Positions 1 through 5,766 of a stretch of 15,797 nucleotides of DNA are shown one piece after another (position 1 is the first letter of the stretch; each line of letters opens with the position of its first letter). The position numbers and the translations under genes were made by a program. The notes beneath the pieces were generated by a model. The model was given only the letters and a program-made list of their open reading frames with translations, did no database searches and was not told the DNA's origin. This DNA comes from Chryseosolibacter sp035628595 (lineage in GTDB: Bacteria > Bacteroidota > Bacteroidia > Cytophagales > Cyclobacteriaceae): NCBI GenBank assembly GCA_035628595.1, contig DASPJN010000027.1, forward strand, positions 1 to 15,797, read 5' to 3'.

Positions 1-265
1 CTGGTCTGATTATGAATTTACGTTCATGCTCGCGGTTGAAAATATACTTAAGAAAGAATTTGAAGCAGCCCGGAACCAGTTAACACTTTTATCTGACGCG
101 GACTTTGACTGGCAGGTGAAGTTGCTTGAGATTGACTGCGCACGCGAGCTCGGGCAGGCCGTGGATGTATTGAAAGAGTATCAAATGGTCTATGACAGTG
201 CGCAAAATCCGATTGTAAAGGAGTTAGCAAAAACCCGTTATCGTATTTATAAGTATGGAAAATAG
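1..265 (+). CDS. C-terminal part of a helical, possibly TPR-like protein (5' end outside window)
   Basis: The reading frame is open from nucleotide 2 to a TAG at 263-265, so the gene starts before the window. The first in-window Met (nt 26) is preceded by in-frame sense codons, so it is probably not the real start. The visible 87 or so residues are predicted helical with a pattern resembling tetratricopeptide helices (AVENILKKEFEAARNQL, then a second helix pair ending in AKTRYRIYKYG). This is a weak resemblance, and TPR is an inference. The stop overlaps the start of the next gene by 11 nt, which suggests co-transcription and translational coupling if the upstream start of that gene is used. 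No function can be assigned. Confidence 0.55.
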   Translation, partial: WSDYEFTFMLAVENILKKEFEAARNQLTLLSDADFDWQVKLLEIDCARELGQAVDVLKEYQMVYDSAQNPIVKELAKTRYRIYKYGK

Positions 266-995
266 ATACGCGCACTACTGCATGTACATCGTGATTGGGA
301 TTGTGTCATTTTCCTGTCTTTCGTCGCGATCACTTAAGAAGCAGATGAGTAAAAAGCCGATTACATTAGGCTATCTGTCCCAGTCCGTTCCAAATGTAAA
401 CAGCCGACAGGTTGCTATTTCAGTTGATCGACCGCAGAATTCATCGGCCATGCCACCAGCGCCAGTTGCCGATGTTGTTGGCTCAGGAGTTACGCCTGCA
501 ATTATTTACACGGGCTGGAGAAATGATTTTTATTGTACGATGGGCAGAAGCCAGATAAAAGACGACCCTTCCGATTTTGTTTACAATGCCTTTCTGACCG
601 AAGCGAAGCGCAGTGCGTCTTTCGGTATTGATTCCACGTCTGATCTTCGTCTACAAATGGATATTCAGGCCCTGGAAGTAAAGGGCCCATACCGGAATAC
701 TGGTTTCTTCTTCTATCTTTTTTTCTTCGCTGTTTGGGGTACAACTGATTTTATGGGCCCGTCTGCGGCGACTTGCTCAATAAAATATACGCTAATGAGT
801 GGTGAACGCAAATTGACTGAAAAGGTAATTACCACACGATCTGCTCTCGATCCATTGCAATTGCATGAGCAAATGGATCCGACGCTTTTGCGCGGCACTT
901 ATTCGGTTGTTATGGGAGAACAACTATCGGATGCAGTGAGAATGAATATTGAGCAGGGTATTAATGCAACCGAGGGAGGCTTGCAAGCTCTCTGA
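255..995 (+). CDS. Unknown protein, probably exported or membrane-anchored
   Basis: I do not recognise this 246-residue protein. The N-terminus carries a hydrophobic stretch (residues about 9-23, CMYIVIGIVSFSCLSS) followed by basic residues, consistent with an uncleaved signal anchor or a poor lipoprotein signal. The Cys in SFSC has only a weak lipobox. A second very hydrophobic segment (about residues 150-162, GFFFYLFFFAVWG) lies mid-protein. The alternation of short strands around residues 75-215 loosely recalls small periplasmic lipoproteins of the YajG type, but that is speculation. Two starts are possible: ATG 255, overlapping the upstream gene by 11 nt, or ATG 282, which puts the hydrophobic segment at the very N-terminus. 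Neither has a clear Shine-Dalgarno sequence. The gene is probably in an operon with the upstream partial gene. Confidence 0.6.
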   Translation: MENRYAHYCMYIVIGIVSFSCLSSRSLKKQMSKKPITLGYLSQSVPNVNSRQVAISVDRPQNSSAMPPAPVADVVGSGVTPAIIYTGWRNDFYCTMGRSQIKDDPSDFVYNAFLTEAKRSASFGIDSTSDLRLQMDIQALEVKGPYRNTGFFFYLFFFAVWGTTDFMGPSAATCSIKYTLMSGERKLTEKVITTRSALDPLQLHEQMDPTLLRGTYSVVMGEQLSDAVRMNIEQGINATEGGLQAL

Positions 996-998
996 ATT

Positions 999-1028
999 AT
1001 TGAAGATGTCGGTCGTTCGATAACTTTC
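999..1028 (+). promoter_or_regulatory. Candidate Bacteroidota promoter for xth
   Basis: ATTG at 999-1002, an 18-nt spacer, then TAACTTTC at 1021-1028. Each box differs by one base from the Bacteroidota consensus (TTTG and TAnnTTTG). It lies just after the stop of the preceding gene and would give a leader of roughly 45 nt. This is a sequence match only. Confidence 0.3.
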
Positions 1029-1079
1029 TATTGCATCTTTAACCTTTTACTACTAATTCGCACTTTATCGTAATCACAC

Positions 1080-1856
1080 ATGGCTGAACTACACCTCGTC
1101 AACTGGAACGTAAATGGCATCAGGTCTATCATTAAAAAAGACTTCCTGAAGGATGTCAAAACGATGGCACCCGATATTCTCTGTCTCCAGGAAACGAAGG
1201 CGTCACATGAAGAAGTGAAGTCCGCGCTTGAGCTGTTGCCTGAATACAAGATCCATGTTAACTCATGCAAGACGAAAAAAGGCTACTCAGGCACGACCAT
1301 CATGACGAAAGTGGAGCCGTTGAATATTACCTGCGACATGGGCGTTGAGGAGCATGATCAGGAAGGCCGCGTGATGACTGCCGAGTTCCCGGACTTTTTT
1401 CTAGTTACAGTCTACACGCCGAATGCGGGTGAAGGATTGAAGCGCCTCGACTATCGGCAAAAATGGGACGAAGAGTTCAGGACTTATGTAACCAATCTGC
1501 AATCGAAAAAGCCGGTGATCATTTGTGGTGATCTCAACGTTGCACATCAGCCGATTGATATTGCCCGTGCGAAAGAGAATTTTAATAAATCGGCAGGATA
1601 TACCGAGCAGGAGATCGCTGGGTTCACAAAATTGCTGGCGAGTGGTTTTGTGGATACGTTCAGAAGATTTTACCCGGAAGAAATAAAGTACACGTACTGG
1701 AATTATCTCTTCAACGCACGCTCACGAAACGTGGGGTGGAGGATCGATTACTTCTTAGTTTCGGAATCGATCATCGGTAAAGTAAAAGATGCCATGATCT
1801 ATAATGAATACCTGGGGTCTGATCACTGTCCGGTAGCCATACGGTTGGAGGTATAA
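1080..1856 (+). CDS. xth: Exodeoxyribonuclease III (AP endonuclease family)
   Basis: The product is 258 residues, the usual length for ExoIII/ExoA enzymes, which cleave DNA 5' to abasic sites and degrade 3' ends during base-excision repair in the cytoplasm. All family motifs are present in order: NWNVNGIR (residues 8-15, metal-site Asn), LQETK (36-40, metal-binding Glu38), the YTPNAG segment, GDLNVAH (catalytic Asp and Asn), NVGWRIDYFLVS, and the C-terminal GSDHCPV with the Asp-His pair. No truncation or extra domain is seen. The start is the ATG at 1080, because family homology begins within a few residues of it. The gene appears monocistronic: no gene follows on this strand for about 750 bp. 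Confidence 0.95.
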   Translation: MAELHLVNWNVNGIRSIIKKDFLKDVKTMAPDILCLQETKASHEEVKSALELLPEYKIHVNSCKTKKGYSGTTIMTKVEPLNITCDMGVEEHDQEGRVMTAEFPDFFLVTVYTPNAGEGLKRLDYRQKWDEEFRTYVTNLQSKKPVIICGDLNVAHQPIDIARAKENFNKSAGYTEQEIAGFTKLLASGFVDTFRRFYPEEIKYTYWNYLFNARSRNVGWRIDYFLVSESIIGKVKDAMIYNEYLGSDHCPVAIRLEV

Positions 1857-1882
1857 CATAGCGCGCAGAGATTGGTACTGGG

Positions 1883-1928
1883 GCGCCAAAGAAATCATGA
1901 AAACACAAATCTCTGGTGCTTTCCTTTT
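1883..1928 (+). terminator. Possible imperfect terminator after xth
   Basis: GCGCCA (1883-1888) can pair with TGGTGC (1914-1919), with one G-U pair and some further pairing inside, followed by the T-rich TTTCCTTTT. A competing stem CAGAGATT (1866-1873) with AATCTCTG (1908-1915) also exists. The loops are long, so this is only a candidate. Confidence 0.3.
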
Positions 1929-2107
1929 GTCACATTTTCCTACTTACCTACCATACAGTTGTTTCACAAAGTTGCACGCTTCCTGCCTTTAGGCCTTCGT
2001 GGCTGGCATTTATCATTTAAGTTATTTAGGTATTTCCGCCCATCGAAGTACATGGCGATTGTGCTGCAGTAGTTGTTATTCTTAGCCAACTGTAGGAACG
2101 CCCGCCG

Positions 2108-2318
2108 AACGGAAGCGGTTTTGCTTTTAGCGGAAAGCAGTTTCGCAGCAATGGAAGCTAACGAGCACCTCAACGTAAAGCAATTGTTTTTGAACGGAAA
2201 GGAAATCCACTGCAACGAAAATCAATTTCCCGCGAACGGAAGCGCAATCCTCGGTAACGGAAAGCACGTCCGGCCCAACGGGAGCGAGTTCCCCACTTAC
2301 GGAAAATGATTTCATTCT
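2108..2318 (+). repeat. Tandem array of ten degenerate 21-bp units (AACGGAA core)
   Basis: The core AACGGAA or a close variant begins at 2108, 2129, 2150, 2172, 2193, 2214, 2235, 2256, 2277 and 2298: nine intervals, eight of exactly 21 nt and one of 22. Across the ten units A, A, C, G, G, A, A are conserved in 9, 9, 9, 10, 8, 9 and 10 copies. T at position 14 is conserved in 9 and C at position 16 in 7. Most units also contain a small dyad (GGA or GAAA, then 4-7 nt, then TCC or TTTC), giving a consensus near AACGGAARNNNNNTTYC. The rest of each unit is variable. Read in frame, units 4-10 would give a heptapeptide (Asn-Gly-Lys/Ser, any residue, hydrophobic residue), but the 22-nt interval shifts that register for units 1-3 and there is no good start. 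It is more likely non-coding DNA: a protein-binding array, or a decayed satellite. Confidence 0.85.
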
Positions 2319-2499
2319 CGCGGATGATATCTTCTCTATAGCCGTCAGCACATCTACGCGATCATTTTGCGTTTATTCAATGGCAGTATTGATCTTCTCG
2401 CACACCCTTTGGAGGTGCAATATTTCATTTATGGTAAACAAGTTAGTGCTTTCATGGACGCGAAAGCTGCGCGCCAAATTTATCGGTATCGGCAGCCCC

Positions 2500-2515
2500 G
2501 GCTTTTTCGAAAGCC
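2500..2515. other. Perfect 6-bp hairpin with TTCG loop
   Basis: GGCTTT, loop TTCG, AAAGCC. A UUCG-type tetraloop would be stable in RNA. There is no T-tract on the + side, so it does not look like an intrinsic terminator. It could lie in the 5' leader of the gene at 2604, but its role is unknown. Confidence 0.35.
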
Positions 2516-2603
2516 TAGGAAAAATATTTACTAAAACGTTGTCGCAATCGTTTGTTTGGCACGTTACTTGTTTTAAACCAGTTATAACAAAAATTAATGT
2601 TTT

Positions 2604-3317
2604 ATGAAAACACAAGCCAAACAGGTAGACACCTTCGGGCAGCTCGTAGGTTTCTGCAAAAGTCAGGGTTCCATGTTCAACCCCAGCCAGGATTCGATGA
2701 AAATCGAAGCGCTTGAGTCGTTACTTCAAACGGCGCGCGAAAAAACAGAAATCATGTACAACGATCACAAGGCAGTGACATGGGCCATCAATCAACGACG
2801 TGATGCATTGAAGCACATGCAGAAAATTGTCACGCGTGCTTACAACGCAGCCATCGCCACGAAGATGTCTCCGTCGTTACTTGAGGATCTGCGCAACGTG
2901 AAGGTAAAGCTCACCGGTAACATCCGCGGCAAAACTTCCTCACCGCAGGCAGATGATCCGTCGCAGGTCAAAACCGGAAGAGGACCCATCCCGCAGGCAG
3001 ATGTTGTAAGCAAGATGCGAAACTTCACCTTGTTCATCAAGTTGCTTGAGTTACACGATGGCTACACGCCAAACGAAAGTGAGATCTCCATTGAAGGACT
3101 GAAATCCTTGCTTGAGATGATCGAAACGTCGCAGGTGCAATTGGTCACCAGTCAGATCAAGCTTAATCGTTCAAAGGAGGCTTGCCGCCTGGTGATACAG
3201 AAAGAGGAGGGGATCTACGGATTAAGTAAGTTGATCAAGGTTTATGTTAAATCAGCCTTTGGTGTCGAAAGCGATGCTTTCACATCCATCAGTAAACTTA
3301 AATTTGTAAGCAGATGA
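2604..3317 (+). CDS. Unknown two-repeat helical protein
   Basis: A 237-residue protein with no recognised family, no signal peptide and no membrane segment, so it is probably cytoplasmic. It contains two copies of a domain of about 95 residues. Copy A (about 11-104) and copy B (about 141-235) match in order: an aromatic-rich helix, a short turn with FNPSQD or YTPNES, then IEALESLL or IEGLKSLL, long charged helices, a YNAAIA or YVKSAF segment, and a final VKVKL or SKLKF. The copies are joined by a polar linker (105-140) in which PQAD occurs twice. Start ATG 2604 is the first ATG and is followed directly by homologous sequence. It is monocistronic, with a terminator right after the stop. The function cannot be inferred from sequence, and a lineage-restricted family is likely. 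Confidence 0.8.
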   Translation: MKTQAKQVDTFGQLVGFCKSQGSMFNPSQDSMKIEALESLLQTAREKTEIMYNDHKAVTWAINQRRDALKHMQKIVTRAYNAAIATKMSPSLLEDLRNVKVKLTGNIRGKTSSPQADDPSQVKTGRGPIPQADVVSKMRNFTLFIKLLELHDGYTPNESEISIEGLKSLLEMIETSQVQLVTSQIKLNRSKEACRLVIQKEEGIYGLSKLIKVYVKSAFGVESDAFTSISKLKFVSR

Positions 3318-3336
3318 TTGACATGATTGCAGAATG

Positions 3337-3371
3337 AAAACCTCCGGTTCAAAAAGATCGGAGGTTTTTTT
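3337..3371 (+). terminator. Intrinsic terminator, probably bidirectional
   Basis: AAAACCTCCG (3337-3346) pairs with CGGAGGTTTT (3359-3368), a 10-bp stem with a 12-nt loop, followed by a run of seven T from 3365. It lies 20 nt after the stop of the 237-residue gene. On the opposite strand the same stem is followed by TTTTC, so it may also stop transcription from convergent murA. Confidence 0.85.
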
Positions 3372-3449
3372 ATGCCTTAACAATGTCGCGGACAAATTCA
3401 ACCATTCACCCCAAACCTTTAGGAAGAGCAGTCGCGTGACCACGGACTA

Positions 3450-3477
3450 ACCTGAAACCTTAAACTTTAAACCAGAA
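3450..3477 (-). repeat. 7-nt tandem repeat tract (GTTTnAR type)
   Basis: On the + strand the tract reads ACCTGAA, ACCTTAA, ACTTTAA, ACCAGAA: four consecutive heptamers with a degenerate fifth (ACTATAC) running into the murA stop. On the murA strand this is GTTTCTG, GTTTAAA, GTTTAAG, GTTTCAG, immediately downstream of the stop codon. A related tract lies at 8107-8142. Function unknown. Confidence 0.6.
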
Positions 3478-3483
3478 ACTATA

Positions 3484-4791
3484 CTATTCTACCCTTTCAA
3501 TATCTGCCCCAATCGCTTTCAACCGCTTGTCGATGTTCTGATAACCGCGGTCGATCTGATCAATGTTCGAAATCTCACTTTCGCCATTTGCCGAAAGAGC
3601 AGCAATCAACAATGCAACACCCGCGCGTATATCTGGTGACGACATTTTGATGCCGCGCAAAGAATTCTTTCTGTCTAGACCAATTACCGTAGCGCGATGT
3701 GGATCACATAGAATGATCTGCGCACCCATGTCGATCAGCTTGTCGACAAAGAACAAACGACTCTCAAACATCTTCTGATGGATCAGTACCGTTCCTTTCG
3801 CCTGGGTTGCAACAACGAGCACGATGCTCAGGAGATCGGGTGTAAATCCAGGCCACGGTGCATCGGCAATTGTAAGGATCGATCCATCGATAAACGTTTC
3901 GAGTTCATATCGCTCCTGTGAAGGCACGTAAATATCATCGCCGCGGAATTCCATTTTAATGCCGAGCCGGCGGAATATCTCTGGCATGATGCCGAGCATG
4001 TCGATCCTGCAGTTCTTGATCGTTACCTCCGATTGTGTCATCGCTGCAAGGCCAATGAAACTACCGATCTCAATCATATCAGGGAGGAGGGTATGTTCTG
4101 TTCCGCCAAGTTTGGTAACACCTTCAATGTAGATCAGGTTGGAGCCCACGCCCGTGATCTTTGCGCCCATGCGGTTAAGCATCAGGCAAAGCTGTTGGAG
4201 GTAGGGCTCGCACGCTGCGTTGTAAATGGTCGTCTTGCCCTTTGCCAGCACAGCAGCCATGATGATGTTTGCCGTTCCGGTAACGGAAGCCTCATCAAGA
4301 AGCATGTAGGCGCCTTTCAATTCAGATGCATCGATATGAAACAAATGTTCCGAAGCATCAAAGTTGAATTTTGCACCGAGTTTCTGAAAACCGATGAAGT
4401 GTGTATCCAATCGACGTCTTCCGATCTTGTCACCACCCGGTTTTGGAATGCTTGCTTTTCCATATCGCGCGAGAATTGGCCCCAGCAACATTACAGATCC
4501 TCTGAGAGCAGCTGCTTTTTTGCGGTAGTCGTCGGTTTGAAGAAAATTCGTGTTGATTTCTTTTGCGGTAAACCTGTACGACTCATCTCCTAATTTTTCA
4601 ACCTTACAGCCGAGATCGCGAACCAGGTCGATCAGTTTGTTCACGTCCACGATGTTCGGGACGTTATGGATTGTCACAGGATCAGGCGTCAGCATCACTG
4701 CGCTGATGATCTGTAACGCTTCATTCTTCGCACCTTGCGGGACGATTTCGCCTTTAAGCTTTTTGCCTCCACGAATTTTGAAAACACTCAT
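3484..4791 (-). CDS. murA: UDP-N-acetylglucosamine 1-carboxyvinyltransferase, Asp-type active site
   Basis: MurA transfers enolpyruvate from PEP to UDP-GlcNAc, the first committed step of peptidoglycan synthesis in the cytoplasm. The 435-residue length is normal for the EPSP-synthase-like fold. Visible landmarks are GAKNEAL with the Lys22-Asn23 pair, the mobile loop PKPGGDKIGRRRLDTH (117-131), PGFTPDL with the conserved Asp319, and the C-terminal DQIDRGYQNIDKRL. In most bacteria the loop reads PGGCAIGxRPxDxH. Here the Cys that acts as general acid and is alkylated by fosfomycin is replaced by Asp121, as in Mycobacterium and Chlamydia MurA, so intrinsic fosfomycin insensitivity is expected. 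The gene follows DUF4290 on the same strand after 119 nt that contain a hairpin. No consensus promoter is seen directly upstream (TAAATTTA is one base off, without a good -33 box). Confidence 0.97.
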   Translation of the reverse strand: MSVFKIRGGKKLKGEIVPQGAKNEALQIISAVMLTPDPVTIHNVPNIVDVNKLIDLVRDLGCKVEKLGDESYRFTAKEINTNFLQTDDYRKKAAALRGSVMLLGPILARYGKASIPKPGGDKIGRRRLDTHFIGFQKLGAKFNFDASEHLFHIDASELKGAYMLLDEASVTGTANIIMAAVLAKGKTTIYNAACEPYLQQLCLMLNRMGAKITGVGSNLIYIEGVTKLGGTEHTLLPDMIEIGSFIGLAAMTQSEVTIKNCRIDMLGIMPEIFRRLGIKMEFRGDDIYVPSQERYELETFIDGSILTIADAPWPGFTPDLLSIVLVVATQAKGTVLIHQKMFESRLFFVDKLIDMGAQIILCDPHRATVIGLDRKNSLRGIKMSSPDIRAGVALLIAALSANGESEISNIDQIDRGYQNIDKRLKAIGADIERVE

Positions 4792-4876
4792 GCTAAATGT
4801 GTTAAGCTAAATTTATAGGGTGGGGTTGATTTGCCCGCGTTCGGGCTGTAATGCGTTGCCTGATCGGCAGAAATGA

Positions 4877-4901
4877 TACGAAGCAGGCGGGCTGCTTCGT
4901 A
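4877..4901 (-). terminator. Strong hairpin between DUF4290 and murA
   Basis: TACGAAGCAG (4877-4886) pairs perfectly with CTGCTTCGTA (4892-4901), a 10-bp stem with a 5-nt loop, starting 9 nt after the DUF4290 stop. On the transcript strand it is followed by TCATTTCTG, a poor U-tract. It may be a leaky terminator, an RNA stability element or a processing site that sets the ratio of DUF4290 to murA message. A small GC hairpin (GCCCG, cgtt, CGGGC, 4833-4846) follows closer to murA. Confidence 0.5.
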
Positions 4902-4910
4902 CCGGAATAT

Positions 4911-5606
4911 TTATTGATCTCTTCTTCTTTTGAAGTTGTTTCCCTTGTGGCCGCCTTTGTTGAATGGGCGATGACCACCGCCCTGGTGACGATGTCTACC
5001 TCCTTCACTTGCGCCTTGTTGCGGCTTGCCCTTCTTCCGTTCCTTGTACAGTTTTTCGAACAGGTTGTCTTCGCGAACTTTCTCGATGGTCATGTTCAGC
5101 GCACCGCCCGACATAGCCTGTATATCTTTTAGGATAACGGAGTCGTCAATCGTCTCCTTGTTCCAGTTGCTATAAAACGTCTTCATCAGCTTACCGAGGT
5201 AGATGATGGCGTCCTGGCGCTCCTGCGGATCTTCTTTCTTCAAAGCTTCTTTTACAAGCTTCTCGATATTCTTTCCGTAATGCTTGAAGCGAACCTGACT
5301 TTGCGGGTATTCGACTTTCTGTGGTTTCTTAAACAGAATTTCCGGAAGCGGTACCGGGTAAGGACAATCGATATCCAGATTGAAGTTTGCGATGATGTAA
5401 AGATCGTCCCAAACGCGTTGTGGATTTTCAGGTTGCTCTTTGATCGTTGGTGTAAGTTGCTTGATCAGCTCGATCAGGGTGTAAGCAAGCTCTGTTCTTT
5501 TCTCTTTGCTTTCCACGCTTCTGATGTACTCAACAAGCTTTTGGACATTGCGACCATATTCCTTCAGGATGATGTTTGGTCTTTGGGTATTGTATTCTCC
5601 GATCAT
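4911..5606 (-). CDS. DUF4290 family protein with basic Gly-rich tail
   Basis: Recognised as the Bacteroidota-restricted DUF4290 family (231 residues) from the N-terminal YNTQRPNIILKEYGRN region. No function is established for the family as far as I know. The body contains two related segments: EYGRNVQKLV (16-25) and HYGKNIEKLV (109-118), each followed by a charged helix and a second helix (TLIELIKQLTP; IYLGKLMKTFYS), suggesting an internal duplication. The tail from about residue 188 is low-complexity, rich in Lys, Arg, Gly, His and Gln and lacking hydrophobics (for example GGRHRHQGGGHRPFNKGGHK). That resembles RNA-binding tails of bacterial RNA chaperones and helicases, so nucleic-acid binding is an inference. 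No signal peptide. It is followed by murA and preceded by its own consensus promoter. Confidence 0.85.
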   Translation of the reverse strand: MIGEYNTQRPNIILKEYGRNVQKLVEYIRSVESKEKRTELAYTLIELIKQLTPTIKEQPENPQRVWDDLYIIANFNLDIDCPYPVPLPEILFKKPQKVEYPQSQVRFKHYGKNIEKLVKEALKKEDPQERQDAIIYLGKLMKTFYSNWNKETIDDSVILKDIQAMSGGALNMTIEKVREDNLFEKLYKERKKGKPQQGASEGGRHRHQGGGHRPFNKGGHKGNNFKRRRDQ

Positions 5607-5731
5607 TTTGGTTGATTCTTTTTTCGGGACTATAAGCCGTTTTTCACGCTGTAATCAGTCCTTCGATTCCATTCTTACGATTAATAAAACGGTGGCTGTT
5701 TGTAACCAGTCTTATGCCGTGGCAGGTTCAG

Positions 5732-5762
5732 CAAAGCTAATGTTTTGTTTAAACACTCCAAA
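5732..5762 (-). promoter_or_regulatory. Consensus Bacteroidota promoter for DUF4290-murA
   Basis: Read on the - strand: TTTG (5762-5759), a 19-nt spacer, TAGCTTTG (5739-5732). Both boxes match the Bacteroidota primary-sigma consensus exactly at the usual spacing. Transcription would begin near 5726, leaving a 5' leader of about 120 nt before DUF4290. The -33 box sits 4 nt beyond the pcrA stop codon. Confidence 0.7.
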
Positions 5763-5766
5763 CGCG

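Larger units (their letters stand above)
1857..2603. other. Long intergenic region, no convincing gene
   Basis: This 747-bp gap between xth and the next gene has short open frames on both strands, but none resembles a known protein and several start at TTG or GTG. Its one clear structure is the 21-bp repeat array at 2108-2318 (separate entry), which itself keeps frames open on both strands because its period is a multiple of three. The flanks 1930-2100 and 2320-2600 show no recognisable transposase remnant, tRNA or riboswitch. One 6-bp perfect hairpin lies at 2500-2515. No clear promoter for the gene at 2604 was found. Confidence 0.6.

Noticed and set aside
1002..1037. Hairpin AAGATG/CATCTT after the gene ending at 995
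   Set aside because: Six base pairs with a loop of nearly 30 nt and no clean T-tract; likely chance.
2108..2318. CRISPR array
   Set aside because: The period of 21 nt is too short, repeats are only 7-9 conserved bases, there are no unique spacers of normal length, and no cas genes are present.
2108..2318. Replication origin with iterons
   Set aside because: No DnaA-box cluster (TTATNCACA), AT-rich unwinding region, rep gene, dnaA or dnaN nearby. Iteron-like spacing alone is not enough.
2380..2607. 75-codon + strand ORF upstream of the 237-residue gene
   Set aside because: No family resemblance and no good upstream signal, and another open frame lies on the opposite strand. Composition looks like translated non-coding DNA.
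4033..4593. 186-codon + strand ORF inside murA
   Set aside because: Lies wholly antisense to a certain gene and has no domain; a shadow of murA codon usage.
4792..4815. GCTAAAT direct repeat upstream of murA
   Set aside because: Two copies of a 7-nt AT-rich word are expected by chance, and no further dyad or operator symmetry is present.
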